Source of the DNA: Intestinimonas massiliensis (ex Afouda et al. 2020)
GTDB lineage: Bacteria > Bacillota > Clostridia > Oscillospirales > Oscillospiraceae
NCBI RefSeq assembly: GCF_001244995.1
Contig: NZ_LN869528.1
Location: 198,773-262,772 of the forward strand
Length of the DNA: 64,000 bases
Reading direction: 5' to 3'
Under the pieces are notes generated by a model. It searched no databases. It had not been told where the DNA came from and saw only the letters and a program-made list of their open reading frames with translations. The translations under genes and the position numbers were made by a program. Shown here piece by piece: positions 15,777-23,446 of this stretch (positions within the stretch are counted from its first letter, which is position 1; every line of letters starts with the position of its first letter).

Positions 15777-18390
15777 ACTTGCGCCGGTCGCAGAGGACCT
15801 TGTAGATCTGGATGGCCGCCGTGGGCAGGAAGGCCAGCAGCACGATCAGACCGTACTGGCCTGCCGTCATATGGGCCACCTGAAACAGGCCGCTGAGGCC
15901 GGGGAGAAAGAGGACGGCGGCCAGCAGCAGCACCCCCGCGCCGAAGGCCGCCAGGCTGGCCCTGTTGGTGGTCAGGCCCAGCCGGAACACCGACTCCCGT
16001 CCCCGGCAGTTGAAGCCGTGGAACAGGCGGGCCAGGGTCAGGGTGGCGAAGGCCATGGTGCTGGCCAGGGCGGCTCCTCCGGCGTTCAGTCCCACGAAGA
16101 AGGCGGTCATGGTGGCGGCGGCGATGACCGCGCCGAAGGCCAGGATGCGCAGCATCAGGCTCTTGTTGAGGATGGGCTCCTTGGGGTTGCGGGGCTTCTG
16201 GTCCAGCAGGCCCTTGCGGGCGGGCTCCACGCCCACGGCGATGGCGGGCAGGGAGTCGGTCAGCAGGTTGATGAACAGCAGATGGACCGGCGCGAAGGGC
16301 ATGGGCAGACCCAGCACCGAGGCGAGGAACACGCACAGGATACCCGCCATATTGCCCGACAGCAGGAAGTTGATGGCGTTTTTGATGTTGGTGTAGACGC
16401 CCCGGCCGTTGACCACCGCCTTGACGATGGTGGCGAAGTTGTCGTCGGCCAGGATCATGGAGGCGGCGTCCTTACTGACCTCCGTGCCGGTGATGCCCAT
16501 GGCCACGCCGATGTCGGCGGCCTTGAGGGCGGGGGCGTCGTTGACGCCGTCGCCGGTCATGGAGACGATCTTTCCCTTGCGCTGCCAGGCCTTGACGATG
16601 CGGATCTTGTGCTCCGGCGACACCCGGGCGTAAACCGAGATGTGCTCCAGCCGCTCGTCCAGGTCGTGGTCGCTCATGCCGTCCAGCTCCACGCCGGACA
16701 CCGCCTCATCCCCCTCCCGGAAGATGCCGATCTGCCGTGCGATGGCCGAGGCGGTCACCTTGTGGTCGCCGGTGATCATGATGGTGCGCACCCCGCCCCG
16801 CTTGGCGTCGGCCACCGCCTGGACGGCCTCGGGCCGGGGCGGGTCGATCATGGACACCAGACCGATAAAGGTGAAGTCCCGCTCGTCGTCCAGCGTCAGG
16901 TCCCGGACCTCCGGCAGCTCCTTATAGGCCAGGGCCAGCACCCGCAGGCCCTCCAGGGAGAGCTCCATATTGGTGCGGGAGATGCGCTCCTTCCACTCGG
17001 GCGTCAGCGGCACCGCCCCCGCCCCGGTGAGAACGTGGGTAGAGCGGTCCAGCAGCACGTCGATGGCCCCCTTGGTGTACAGGGTGGGGACCCCTTCGAT
17101 GACGTGGAGGGTGCTCATCAGCTTCCGGTCGGAGTCGAAGGCCAGCTCCCGCAGCCGGGGGTGCTGGCTCCGGTAGACCCCCTCATCCACGCCGATGCGG
17201 TCCCCCATCATCACCAGAGCCACCTCGGTGGGGTCCCCAATGGAGGTCCCCCTCTCCTCGTCGGTGGTGGCGTCGCTGGCCAGCAGAGCGGCCTTCAGCA
17301 GCAGCCGCTGCACGTCGTTGGCCAAGTTCAGCTCCGGCTCCGCCAGCAGGGCGCCGTCGGCGTAGATTTTCTGGGGGGTCATCTTGTTCTGGGTCAGGGT
17401 ACCCGTCTTGTCCGAGCAGATCACCGACACGGCGCCCAGGCTCTCCACCGCCTTCAGATCCTTGATGATGGCGTTCTGCTTGGCCATCTTCTGGGTGCCC
17501 AGGGCCAGGACGATGGTGACGATGGAGCTGAGGGCCTCTGGGATGGCGGCCACCGCCAGGGCCACGGCGAACATCAGGGCGTCCAGCACCGGCATAGCCC
17601 GCCACAGGGACAGGGCGAACACCACCGCGCAGACGCACAGGATGACCGCCGCCAGCTTCTTGCTGAATTGGTCCAGGCTCTCCTGGAGAGGGGTCTTGCG
17701 CTGCTGGGTCTGGTTCATTAGGGCGGCCACCTTACCCAGCTCGGTGTGCATGCCGGTGCCCGTCACCGCCACTGTGGCCCGGCCGTAGGTCACCAGGGAC
17801 CCGGAGAACACCATGTTCTTCTGGTCGCCCAGGGCCACCTGGACCGCCTCGATCACGTCGGCGGTCTTTTCCACCCCCTCGCTCTCGCCGGTGAGGGAGC
17901 TCTCGTTCACCTTGAGGGAGAAGTTCTCCAAAATGCGGCCGTCGGCCACCACCATGTCGCCGGCCTCCAGCTCCACGATGTCGCCGGGGACCACCTGGGC
18001 CGAGGGGATCACCGTCCGGATGCCGTCCCGCAGCACCTTGGCGCTGGGGGCGGACATGGCTTTCAGGCTCTCCAGGGACTTCTCCGCCTTGAAGTGCTGG
18101 ACGGTGCCCAGCACGGCGTTGAGGAGCAGCACCGCGAAGATGACCACGGTACTCTCCCCCTCGCCGGAAACCAGGGAGACCAGGGCAGCCACCATCAGGA
18201 TGACCACCAGCAGGTCCTTGAACTGTTCGAAGAATACCTGTACCCCGGTTTTTTTCTTCCCATCCGCCAGGGCGTTTTTGCCGTAGCGCTCCAGGCGCTG
18301 CGCGGCCTGGGCGTCCGAGAGGCCGCCCGGCCGGCTGTCCAGGTCCTCCAGCGTCTGATGGACCGTCTTGTCGAAATAGCTCTGTTCCAC
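15775..18390 (-). CDS. Cation-transporting P-type ATPase (P2A, Ca2+/Mn2+ type)
   Basis: 871 residues in the layout of SERCA-like bacterial pumps: actuator motif TGES near residue 167, TM4 motif PEAL near 284, phosphorylation site DKTGT near 327 and hinge GDGVNDAP towards the C-terminus. It should export a divalent cation using ATP. The GTG at 18390 is preferred because AAAGGGAG lies about 9 bp upstream; the ATGs at 18420 and 18471 have no good site, and the latter falls inside the leader terminator. The yybP-ykoY-type riboswitch leader points to Mn2+ (possibly with Ca2+) export. Confidence 0.93.
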   Translation of the reverse strand: MEQSYFDKTVHQTLEDLDSRPGGLSDAQAAQRLERYGKNALADGKKKTGVQVFFEQFKDLLVVILMVAALVSLVSGEGESTVVIFAVLLLNAVLGTVQHFKAEKSLESLKAMSAPSAKVLRDGIRTVIPSAQVVPGDIVELEAGDMVVADGRILENFSLKVNESSLTGESEGVEKTADVIEAVQVALGDQKNMVFSGSLVTYGRATVAVTGTGMHTELGKVAALMNQTQQRKTPLQESLDQFSKKLAAVILCVCAVVFALSLWRAMPVLDALMFAVALAVAAIPEALSSIVTIVLALGTQKMAKQNAIIKDLKAVESLGAVSVICSDKTGTLTQNKMTPQKIYADGALLAEPELNLANDVQRLLLKAALLASDATTDEERGTSIGDPTEVALVMMGDRIGVDEGVYRSQHPRLRELAFDSDRKLMSTLHVIEGVPTLYTKGAIDVLLDRSTHVLTGAGAVPLTPEWKERISRTNMELSLEGLRVLALAYKELPEVRDLTLDDERDFTFIGLVSMIDPPRPEAVQAVADAKRGGVRTIMITGDHKVTASAIARQIGIFREGDEAVSGVELDGMSDHDLDERLEHISVYARVSPEHKIRIVKAWQRKGKIVSMTGDGVNDAPALKAADIGVAMGITGTEVSKDAASMILADDNFATIVKAVVNGRGVYTNIKNAINFLLSGNMAGILCVFLASVLGLPMPFAPVHLLFINLLTDSLPAIAVGVEPARKGLLDQKPRNPKEPILNKSLMLRILAFGAVIAAATMTAFFVGLNAGGAALASTMAFATLTLARLFHGFNCRGRESVFRLGLTTNRASLAAFGAGVLLLAAVLFLPGLSGLFQVAHMTAGQYGLIVLLAFLPTAAIQIYKVLCDRRK

Positions 18391-18433
18391 TCTGACACGC
18401 TCCCTTTTCCATTCTATCATGTCCAATCGGGCA

Positions 18434-18491
18434 ATAAAAAAGACTTTTGAGTATGCGTTTCGCCCGTGCAAAGCGCATACTCAAAAGTCTT
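18434..18491 (-). terminator. Riboswitch expression platform: intrinsic terminator
   Basis: Perfect 18-bp stem (18440-18457 with 18474-18491) followed by six T on the minus strand. Its 5' arm begins within the conserved CAAGAC segment of the aptamer, so aptamer folding and termination compete. Confidence 0.85.
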
Positions 18492-18567
18492 GTCACCGAG
18501 ATCGGCGTCCTCCACAGGCCGGAGCCGTGATGTTGATGGAGGAACTTGCGACTACTCCCTCTTGGTG
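18482..18567 (-). promoter_or_regulatory. yybP-ykoY-type manganese riboswitch aptamer
   Basis: On the minus strand the leader carries the family's landmarks in order: GAGGGAGTAG (18561-18552), a CATCAACATCACGG segment (18538-18525) and GACAAGACTTTTG (18494-18482). CTCA..AAG at the 5' end can pair with CTT..GAG at the 3' end to close P1. It sits between a near-perfect promoter and a terminator ahead of a P-type cation ATPase, a known context for this riboswitch. Identification is by eye, without a covariance model. Confidence 0.75.
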
Positions 18568-18573
18568 AGGGGA

Positions 18574-18602
18574 ATTATACGCAGGGAAACCGGATTTGTC
18601 AA
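18574..18602 (-). promoter_or_regulatory. Promoter of the riboswitch-ATPase transcript
   Basis: Perfect TTGACA (18602-18597), 17-bp spacer, perfect TATAAT (18579-18574) on the minus strand; the transcript would start at the aptamer's 5' edge. Confidence 0.9.
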
Positions 18603-18633
18603 GAAGAATTTGGGCGGCGCCGGAGGCCTTTTC

Positions 18634-18662
18634 TTGCAAATGCCGCTTCGTTGGGGTAAAAT
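18634..18662 (+). promoter_or_regulatory. Promoter of nadE
   Basis: TTGCAA (18634-18639), 17-bp spacer, TAAAAT (18657-18662), 28 bp before the nadE start and divergent from the ATPase promoter. Confidence 0.75.
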
Positions 18663-18690
18663 ACCTCTGACACGAAGGAGGTCGTCATCT

Positions 18691-20610
18691 ATGCGCGATG
18701 GATTCGTCAAGGTCGCCGCCGGCACGCCCAAGATCCGGGTGGCCGACTGCCGCTATAACGCCGAGCAGATCTTTACCCTCATGCGGGAGGCCGCCGCCCA
18801 GGGGGTGCGGGTGCTGTGCCTGCCCGAGCTGTGCCTGACCGGCTATACCTGCGGGGACCTGTTTTTGCAGGACACCCTTTTGAGCGGCGCCGAGGAGGGG
18901 CTGTCCACCATTCTGGAGGCCACCAAAAATCTGGACATGGTCACGGCACTGGGGATGCCCATACGGGTCAAGTGGGACAACAAGTTGTATAATTGTGCCG
19001 TTGTGATACACAAGGGAGAGATTTTGGGCATAGTCCCCAAGAGCCATCTTCCCAACTACGGCGAGTTTTACGAGCAGCGCTGGTTTGCCCCCGGTCTGGC
19101 CAAGGATTTCGGGATTGACCTGTGCGGACAAAATGTATCCCTCTGCTCCAATGGGCTCTTTGTCTGCGAGGCCATGCCCAATCTGGTTCTCGGCGTGGAG
19201 GTCTGTGAGGACCTGTGGGCCCCGGAGCCCCCCTCCGCCGCTCTGGCCCGTTCGGGCGCCACCCTCATCCTCAACCTCTCCGCCAGCGACGAAACCGTGG
19301 GCAAGGCGGACTACCGCCGCAGCCTGGTGACCGGCCAGTCCGCCCGGCTGGTCTGCGGCTACGTCTATGCCGACGCCGGGGAGGGGGAGTCCACCACCGA
19401 CCTGGTCTTCACCGGCCACAATCTCATTGCGGAAAATGGGGCCCTGCTGACCGAGCGGAGGTTTTCCACCGGCCTGACCATCTCCGAAATCGACGTGGAT
19501 AAGCTGGTTTATGAGCGCCGCCGCATAAGCACTTACACGCCCCCCACCGTAGAAGTGTGGCGCTCGTACTTCGACCTGACCCCCTCCACCACCACCCTGA
19601 CCCGCTACGTCTCCCCCACCCCCTTTGTCCCGGAGGATGCGGCGGGCCGGGCCGAGCGGTGCGACGAGATCCTCAAAATCGCCGCCTTGGGGCTGAAAAA
19701 GCGCATCGAGCACACCCGCGCCGCGGCGGTGGTGGTGGGGCTGTCCGGCGGGCTGGACTCCACTCTGGCGGTGCTCATCACCGCCGTGGCCATGCGGCTG
19801 CTGGACCGTCCGGCCAGCGATATCATCGCCGTGACCATGCCCTGCTTCGGCACCACCGACCGCACCCGGGACAACGCCGTGGAGCTGGCCGGGCGGCTGG
19901 GCGCCACGCTGAAGCGCATCGACATCAGCGAGGCGGTCAAGCGCCACTTCAAGGACATCGGCCAGTCCATGGAGGACCACGACGTGACCTTTGAAAACGG
20001 CCAGGCCCGGGAGCGGACCCAGGTGCTCATGGACATCGCCAACCAGGTGGGCGGCATGGTGGTGGGCACCGGCGACCTCAGCGAGCTGGCCCTGGGCTGG
20101 GCCACCTACAACGGGGACCACATGAGCATGTATGGGGTCAACGCCTCCATCCCCAAGACCCTGGTGCGCCACCTGGTCAGCTACGTCTGTGGAGACAAGG
20201 CCGAGAGCGAGCCCGAACTCTCTCACGTGCTGGCGGACATCCTGGACACCCCCGTCTCCCCCGAGCTGCTCCCCGCCGTCAACGGCCAGATTTCCCAGAA
20301 GACCGAGGACCTGGTGGGCCCCTACGAGCTGCATGACTTCTTCCTCTATTACGCCATCCGCTGGGGCTTCCCGCCCAAAAAAGTGCTGCGGCTGGCCGAG
20401 CACGCCTTTGGTCGGACCTATGACCGGGCCACCATCCTCCGGTGGGAGAAGACCTTCTACCGTCGCTTCTTCGCTCAGCAGTTCAAGCGCTCGTGTCTGC
20501 CGGACGGACCCAAGGTGGGCTCGGTCACGCTCTCCCCCCGGGGCGACTGGCGCATGCCGTCGGATGCGGTGGCCTCTTTGTGGCTGGACGAATTGGAAGG
20601 GCTGGCGTAA
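18691..20610 (+). CDS. nadE: Glutamine-dependent NAD+ synthase
   Basis: Last step of NAD biosynthesis: amidation of nicotinic acid adenine dinucleotide with ammonia from glutamine. 639 residues, the two-domain form. The N-terminal nitrilase-like glutaminase has LCLPELCLTGYTCGDLF, Lys in IVPKSHLPNYGEFYE and Cys in GVEVCEDLW. The C-terminal N-type PP-loop synthetase has VGLSGGLDSTLAV around residue 351. ATG at 18691 with AAGGAGG about 8 bp upstream. The next gene begins one base after the stop, so the CHR transporter genes are likely cotranscribed. Confidence 0.96.
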   Translation: MRDGFVKVAAGTPKIRVADCRYNAEQIFTLMREAAAQGVRVLCLPELCLTGYTCGDLFLQDTLLSGAEEGLSTILEATKNLDMVTALGMPIRVKWDNKLYNCAVVIHKGEILGIVPKSHLPNYGEFYEQRWFAPGLAKDFGIDLCGQNVSLCSNGLFVCEAMPNLVLGVEVCEDLWAPEPPSAALARSGATLILNLSASDETVGKADYRRSLVTGQSARLVCGYVYADAGEGESTTDLVFTGHNLIAENGALLTERRFSTGLTISEIDVDKLVYERRRISTYTPPTVEVWRSYFDLTPSTTTLTRYVSPTPFVPEDAAGRAERCDEILKIAALGLKKRIEHTRAAAVVVGLSGGLDSTLAVLITAVAMRLLDRPASDIIAVTMPCFGTTDRTRDNAVELAGRLGATLKRIDISEAVKRHFKDIGQSMEDHDVTFENGQARERTQVLMDIANQVGGMVVGTGDLSELALGWATYNGDHMSMYGVNASIPKTLVRHLVSYVCGDKAESEPELSHVLADILDTPVSPELLPAVNGQISQKTEDLVGPYELHDFFLYYAIRWGFPPKKVLRLAEHAFGRTYDRATILRWEKTFYRRFFAQQFKRSCLPDGPKVGSVTLSPRGDWRMPSDAVASLWLDELEGLA

Positions 20611-20611
20611 G

Positions 20612-21190
20612 ATGAACCTCTATCTTGATCTGTTTCTCACCTTTGCCAAGGTCGGCGTGTGTACCTTCGGGGGCGGCTACGCCATGCTCCCCATTCTCCA
20701 GCGGGAGGTGGTGGACGGCAAGGGCTGGGCCACCGAGTCTGAGCTGGCCGACTACTACGCCGTGGGCCAGTGCACCCCCGGCATCATCGCCGTCAACACC
20801 GCCACCTTTGTGGGGGCAAAGGAGAAGGGCGTCCCCGGCGGCATCGCGGCCACCCTGGGTCTGATCTTCCCCTGCCTGGTCATCATCGGGGTCATCGCCG
20901 CCTTTCTCTCCCACGTGGCTGACAATCCCTGGGTGGGCCACGCCTTTGCCGGCGTGCGGGCCGCCGTCTGTGCGCTCATTCTCTCCAGCGTCCTCAAGCT
21001 GCGCAAGACCACCATCGTCGACCCGGCTACCGCCGTTCTTTTCGCCGTGGTCTTCCTTCTCTCCGCCGCATCGGTGTTTTTCACCTTCGAAAACCCCGTG
21101 GTCACCTTCTTTACCTCCCCGGTGGTGCTGGTGGTCCTGGCCGGGCTGACCGGGCTGGGCATCCGGGCGGCAAGGGGGTGGAGGAAGTGA
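20612..21190 (+). CDS. CHR-family (chromate transporter-like) subunit 1
   Basis: 192 residues, a short single-domain CHR protein. The family signature FAKVGVCTFGGGYAMLPIL is at the N-terminus and a QCTPGIIAVNTATFVG motif lies in the first half; about six hydrophobic segments. Short CHR proteins work as pairs of homologous, oppositely oriented subunits. The family is named for chromate efflux, but the natural substrate in gut Clostridia is not known. It starts one base after the nadE stop. Confidence 0.85.
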   Translation: MNLYLDLFLTFAKVGVCTFGGGYAMLPILQREVVDGKGWATESELADYYAVGQCTPGIIAVNTATFVGAKEKGVPGGIAATLGLIFPCLVIIGVIAAFLSHVADNPWVGHAFAGVRAAVCALILSSVLKLRKTTIVDPATAVLFAVVFLLSAASVFFTFENPVVTFFTSPVVLVVLAGLTGLGIRAARGWRK

Positions 21191-21774
21191 TTTTGCTGCG
21201 CCTGTATTTCGAGTTCTTCCGGGTGGGTCTGTTTTCCGTGGGCGGCGGCCTGGCCACCATCCCCTTTCTCACCGACCTGGGTACCCGTACCGGCTGGTTT
21301 ACCCCGGCGGAACTGGCCAATATGGTGGCCGTGTCGGAGTCTACTCCCGGTCCCATGGGGGTAAACATGGCCACCTATGTGGGCTTTGAGACCAACGGGC
21401 CGATGGGCTGCGTTATCGCCACTCTGGGACTGATTACCCCCTCCATCATCATCATCCTGGTCATCGCCCGCTTTCTCCAGAAATTCCGCCAGAGCCGGAC
21501 CGTGGACGCCGTCTTTTACGGCCTGCGCCCCGCCTCCACCGCCCTCATCGCCTCGGCGGGCTTTCTGTCGGTGGCCAAGGTGAGCCTGCTGTTCTGGCAG
21601 GAGCCCCTTCCCCTTCCCGAGCCGGGCGTTCTCTTCACCCATCTATTCAACTGGAAGTCCATCGCACTGTTCGCCCTGGTCTTTCTCGGCCTCAATGTCC
21701 CCAGGCTGAAAAAGCTCCACCCCATATTATTTATCGCCTTTGGCGCGCTGGTGGGCATTTTATTCCGTTTTTAG
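21187..21774 (+). CDS. CHR-family (chromate transporter-like) subunit 2
   Basis: 195 residues, homologous to the preceding gene (FEFFRVGLFSVGGGLATIPF, then ESTPGPMGVNMATYVG) and presumably its partner. GTG at 21187 overlaps the preceding TGA as GTGA and matches the family's usual N-terminus. GTG 21178 and TTG 21193 are alternatives; the latter has the better distance (7 bp) from GGAGGA. A terminator hairpin follows. Confidence 0.85.
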   Translation: MILLRLYFEFFRVGLFSVGGGLATIPFLTDLGTRTGWFTPAELANMVAVSESTPGPMGVNMATYVGFETNGPMGCVIATLGLITPSIIIILVIARFLQKFRQSRTVDAVFYGLRPASTALIASAGFLSVAKVSLLFWQEPLPLPEPGVLFTHLFNWKSIALFALVFLGLNVPRLKKLHPILFIAFGALVGILFRF

Positions 21775-21785
21775 TGGTTTTTCAG

Positions 21786-21829
21786 AAAAAAGTCCTTCGG
21801 CCCTTTTCGGCGCCGGAGGACTTTTTGCA
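21786..21829 (+). terminator. Terminator after CHR genes
   Basis: Hairpin with arms AAAAAGTCCTTCGGC and GCCGGAGGACTTTTT, ending in a T run. Confidence 0.85.
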
Positions 21830-21955
21830 AGGCAAAAGTTCTATTAATTCATAAAATGGTAACATTTGTGTGCTAGAGTAATTTTTGAGAAACATCCATC
21901 CGCAGCCGGGGGGCCTCCCTCCGGCTGCGCTGTATCAGAAAGGAGCGCGATCCCC

Positions 21956-23326
21956 ATGGCCAGCACCCCCATCTATTCCTATTCCGACGTGACGCCTGCT
22001 ATCGAGGCGCTGGCGGCAAGAAGCCTGCAAAACAGTTGTATCGACCCGGACGACTATGTGCGCTACGACGTCAAGCGCGGCCTGCGCGACCTGAACGGCA
22101 AGGGCGTGGTAGCCGGTCTGACCGAGGTCTCTGAGATCGTTTCCAACCAGGTGGTGGGCGGCAAAACGGTACCCTGCGAGGGTCAGCTTTTCTACCGCGG
22201 CTACAGCATTGAGGACCTGGTCCGCTGCTCCCTCCAGGAAAAACGGTTCGGCTTTGAGGAGGCGGCCTACCTGCTCATGTTCGGGCAGCTCCCCACCCGC
22301 CGGGAGCTCGACGACTTCATGGACCAGTTGGCCTCCTACCGCACCCTGCCCAAAAACTTTGTCCGGGACGTGATCCTCAAGGCGCCCAGCGCCGATATGA
22401 TGAACTCCCTGGCCAAATGCGTCCTCTCCATCGCCTCTTATGACGACAAGACCGACGACATCTCCCTGCCCAATGTGGTGCGCCAGTGTATGCAGCTCAT
22501 CGCCACCTTCCCCCTCTACTCGGTGTACAGCTACCAGGCATACAACTACAAAGAGGGCAATTCTCTCTATATCCACGCGCCCAGCCCCGAGCTGTCCACT
22601 GCCGAGAACATTCTCTCCCTGCTGCGCGCCGATTCCTCCTACTCCTTCTGGGAGGCCCACATTCTGGACATCTGCCTGATGCTCCACGCCGAGCACGGCG
22701 GCGGCAATAACTCCACTTTCACCACCCACGTGGTCACCTCCTCGGGCACCGACACCTACTCCTGCATGGCTGCCGCCCTGGCCTCTCTCAAGGGCCCCAA
22801 GCACGGCGGCGCCAACATCAAAGTCATCCGCATGTTCGAGGATATGAAGCAGCAGGTGAAGGACTGGAACGACGAGGACGAAATCAAGCGCTACCTGAAA
22901 GCCCTCCTCCACGGAGAGGCCTTTGACCGGGCCGGGCTGATCTACGGCATGGGCCACGCGGTCTACTCCCTGTCCGACCCTCGGGCCAACATTCTGCGCT
23001 CCTTTGTGGAGACCCTGTCCCGGGAGAAGGGCCGTACTGAGGAGTACGGGCTCTATTCCCGGGTGGAGCGTCTGGCCCCTCAGGTCATCGGGGACGAGCG
23101 CAGGATCTATAAGGGCGTGGCCGCCAATGTGGACTTCTATTCCGGCTTTGTCTACCACATGCTGGACCTGCCCCTGGAGCTCTACACCCCCATCTTTGCC
23201 GTGGCCCGCATCGCAGGCTGGAGCGCCCACCGCATCGAGGAGCTCATCAACATGGGCAAGATCATCCGGCCCGCCTACTGCTACGTGGGGCAGCGGCAGG
23301 CGTATGTGCCCATCGACCAGCGCTGA
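21956..23326 (+). CDS. gltA: Citrate synthase (citrate/2-methylcitrate synthase family)
   Basis: Condenses acetyl-CoA with oxaloacetate (or an analogue). 456 residues. The citrate synthase fold is marked by MLHAEHGGGNNSTFTTHV, KGPKHGGAN and the catalytic-His region GMGHAVYSLSDPRA, with a conserved Asp/Arg-rich C-terminal half. This is the si-type fold, unrelated to Re-citrate synthase. ATG at 21956 follows GAAAGGAGCG. Monocistronic: a terminator precedes it and another follows. No aconitase or isocitrate dehydrogenase is adjacent; the likely role is glutamate synthesis. Confidence 0.93.
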   Translation: MASTPIYSYSDVTPAIEALAARSLQNSCIDPDDYVRYDVKRGLRDLNGKGVVAGLTEVSEIVSNQVVGGKTVPCEGQLFYRGYSIEDLVRCSLQEKRFGFEEAAYLLMFGQLPTRRELDDFMDQLASYRTLPKNFVRDVILKAPSADMMNSLAKCVLSIASYDDKTDDISLPNVVRQCMQLIATFPLYSVYSYQAYNYKEGNSLYIHAPSPELSTAENILSLLRADSSYSFWEAHILDICLMLHAEHGGGNNSTFTTHVVTSSGTDTYSCMAAALASLKGPKHGGANIKVIRMFEDMKQQVKDWNDEDEIKRYLKALLHGEAFDRAGLIYGMGHAVYSLSDPRANILRSFVETLSREKGRTEEYGLYSRVERLAPQVIGDERRIYKGVAANVDFYSGFVYHMLDLPLELYTPIFAVARIAGWSAHRIEELINMGKIIRPAYCYVGQRQAYVPIDQR

Positions 23327-23346
23327 ACCGCCGCATCGGATACGGG

Positions 23347-23375
23347 AAAGGAGGGCGTCCGCCCTCCTTTTTTCT
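23347..23375 (+). terminator. Terminator after gltA
   Basis: Hairpin AAAGGAGGGC / GCCCTCCTTT with a 4-base loop and a T run. Confidence 0.9.
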
Positions 23376-23382
23376 GCCCAAG

Positions 23383-23411
23383 TTGACACGGGACGGCTGT
23401 GCTGATAAAGT
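23383..23411 (+). promoter_or_regulatory. Promoter of the Sel1-repeat gene
   Basis: Perfect TTGACA (23383-23388), 17-bp spacer, TAAAGT (23406-23411); a TATAGG lies just after it. Confidence 0.65.
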
Positions 23412-23446
23412 ATAGGGCAACCAGAAGAAAAGCGAGGAATACCACC

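Noticed and set aside
15871..17721. 616-codon plus-strand frame opposite the P-type ATPase
   Set aside because: Antisense shadow; the ATPase frame has every catalytic motif.
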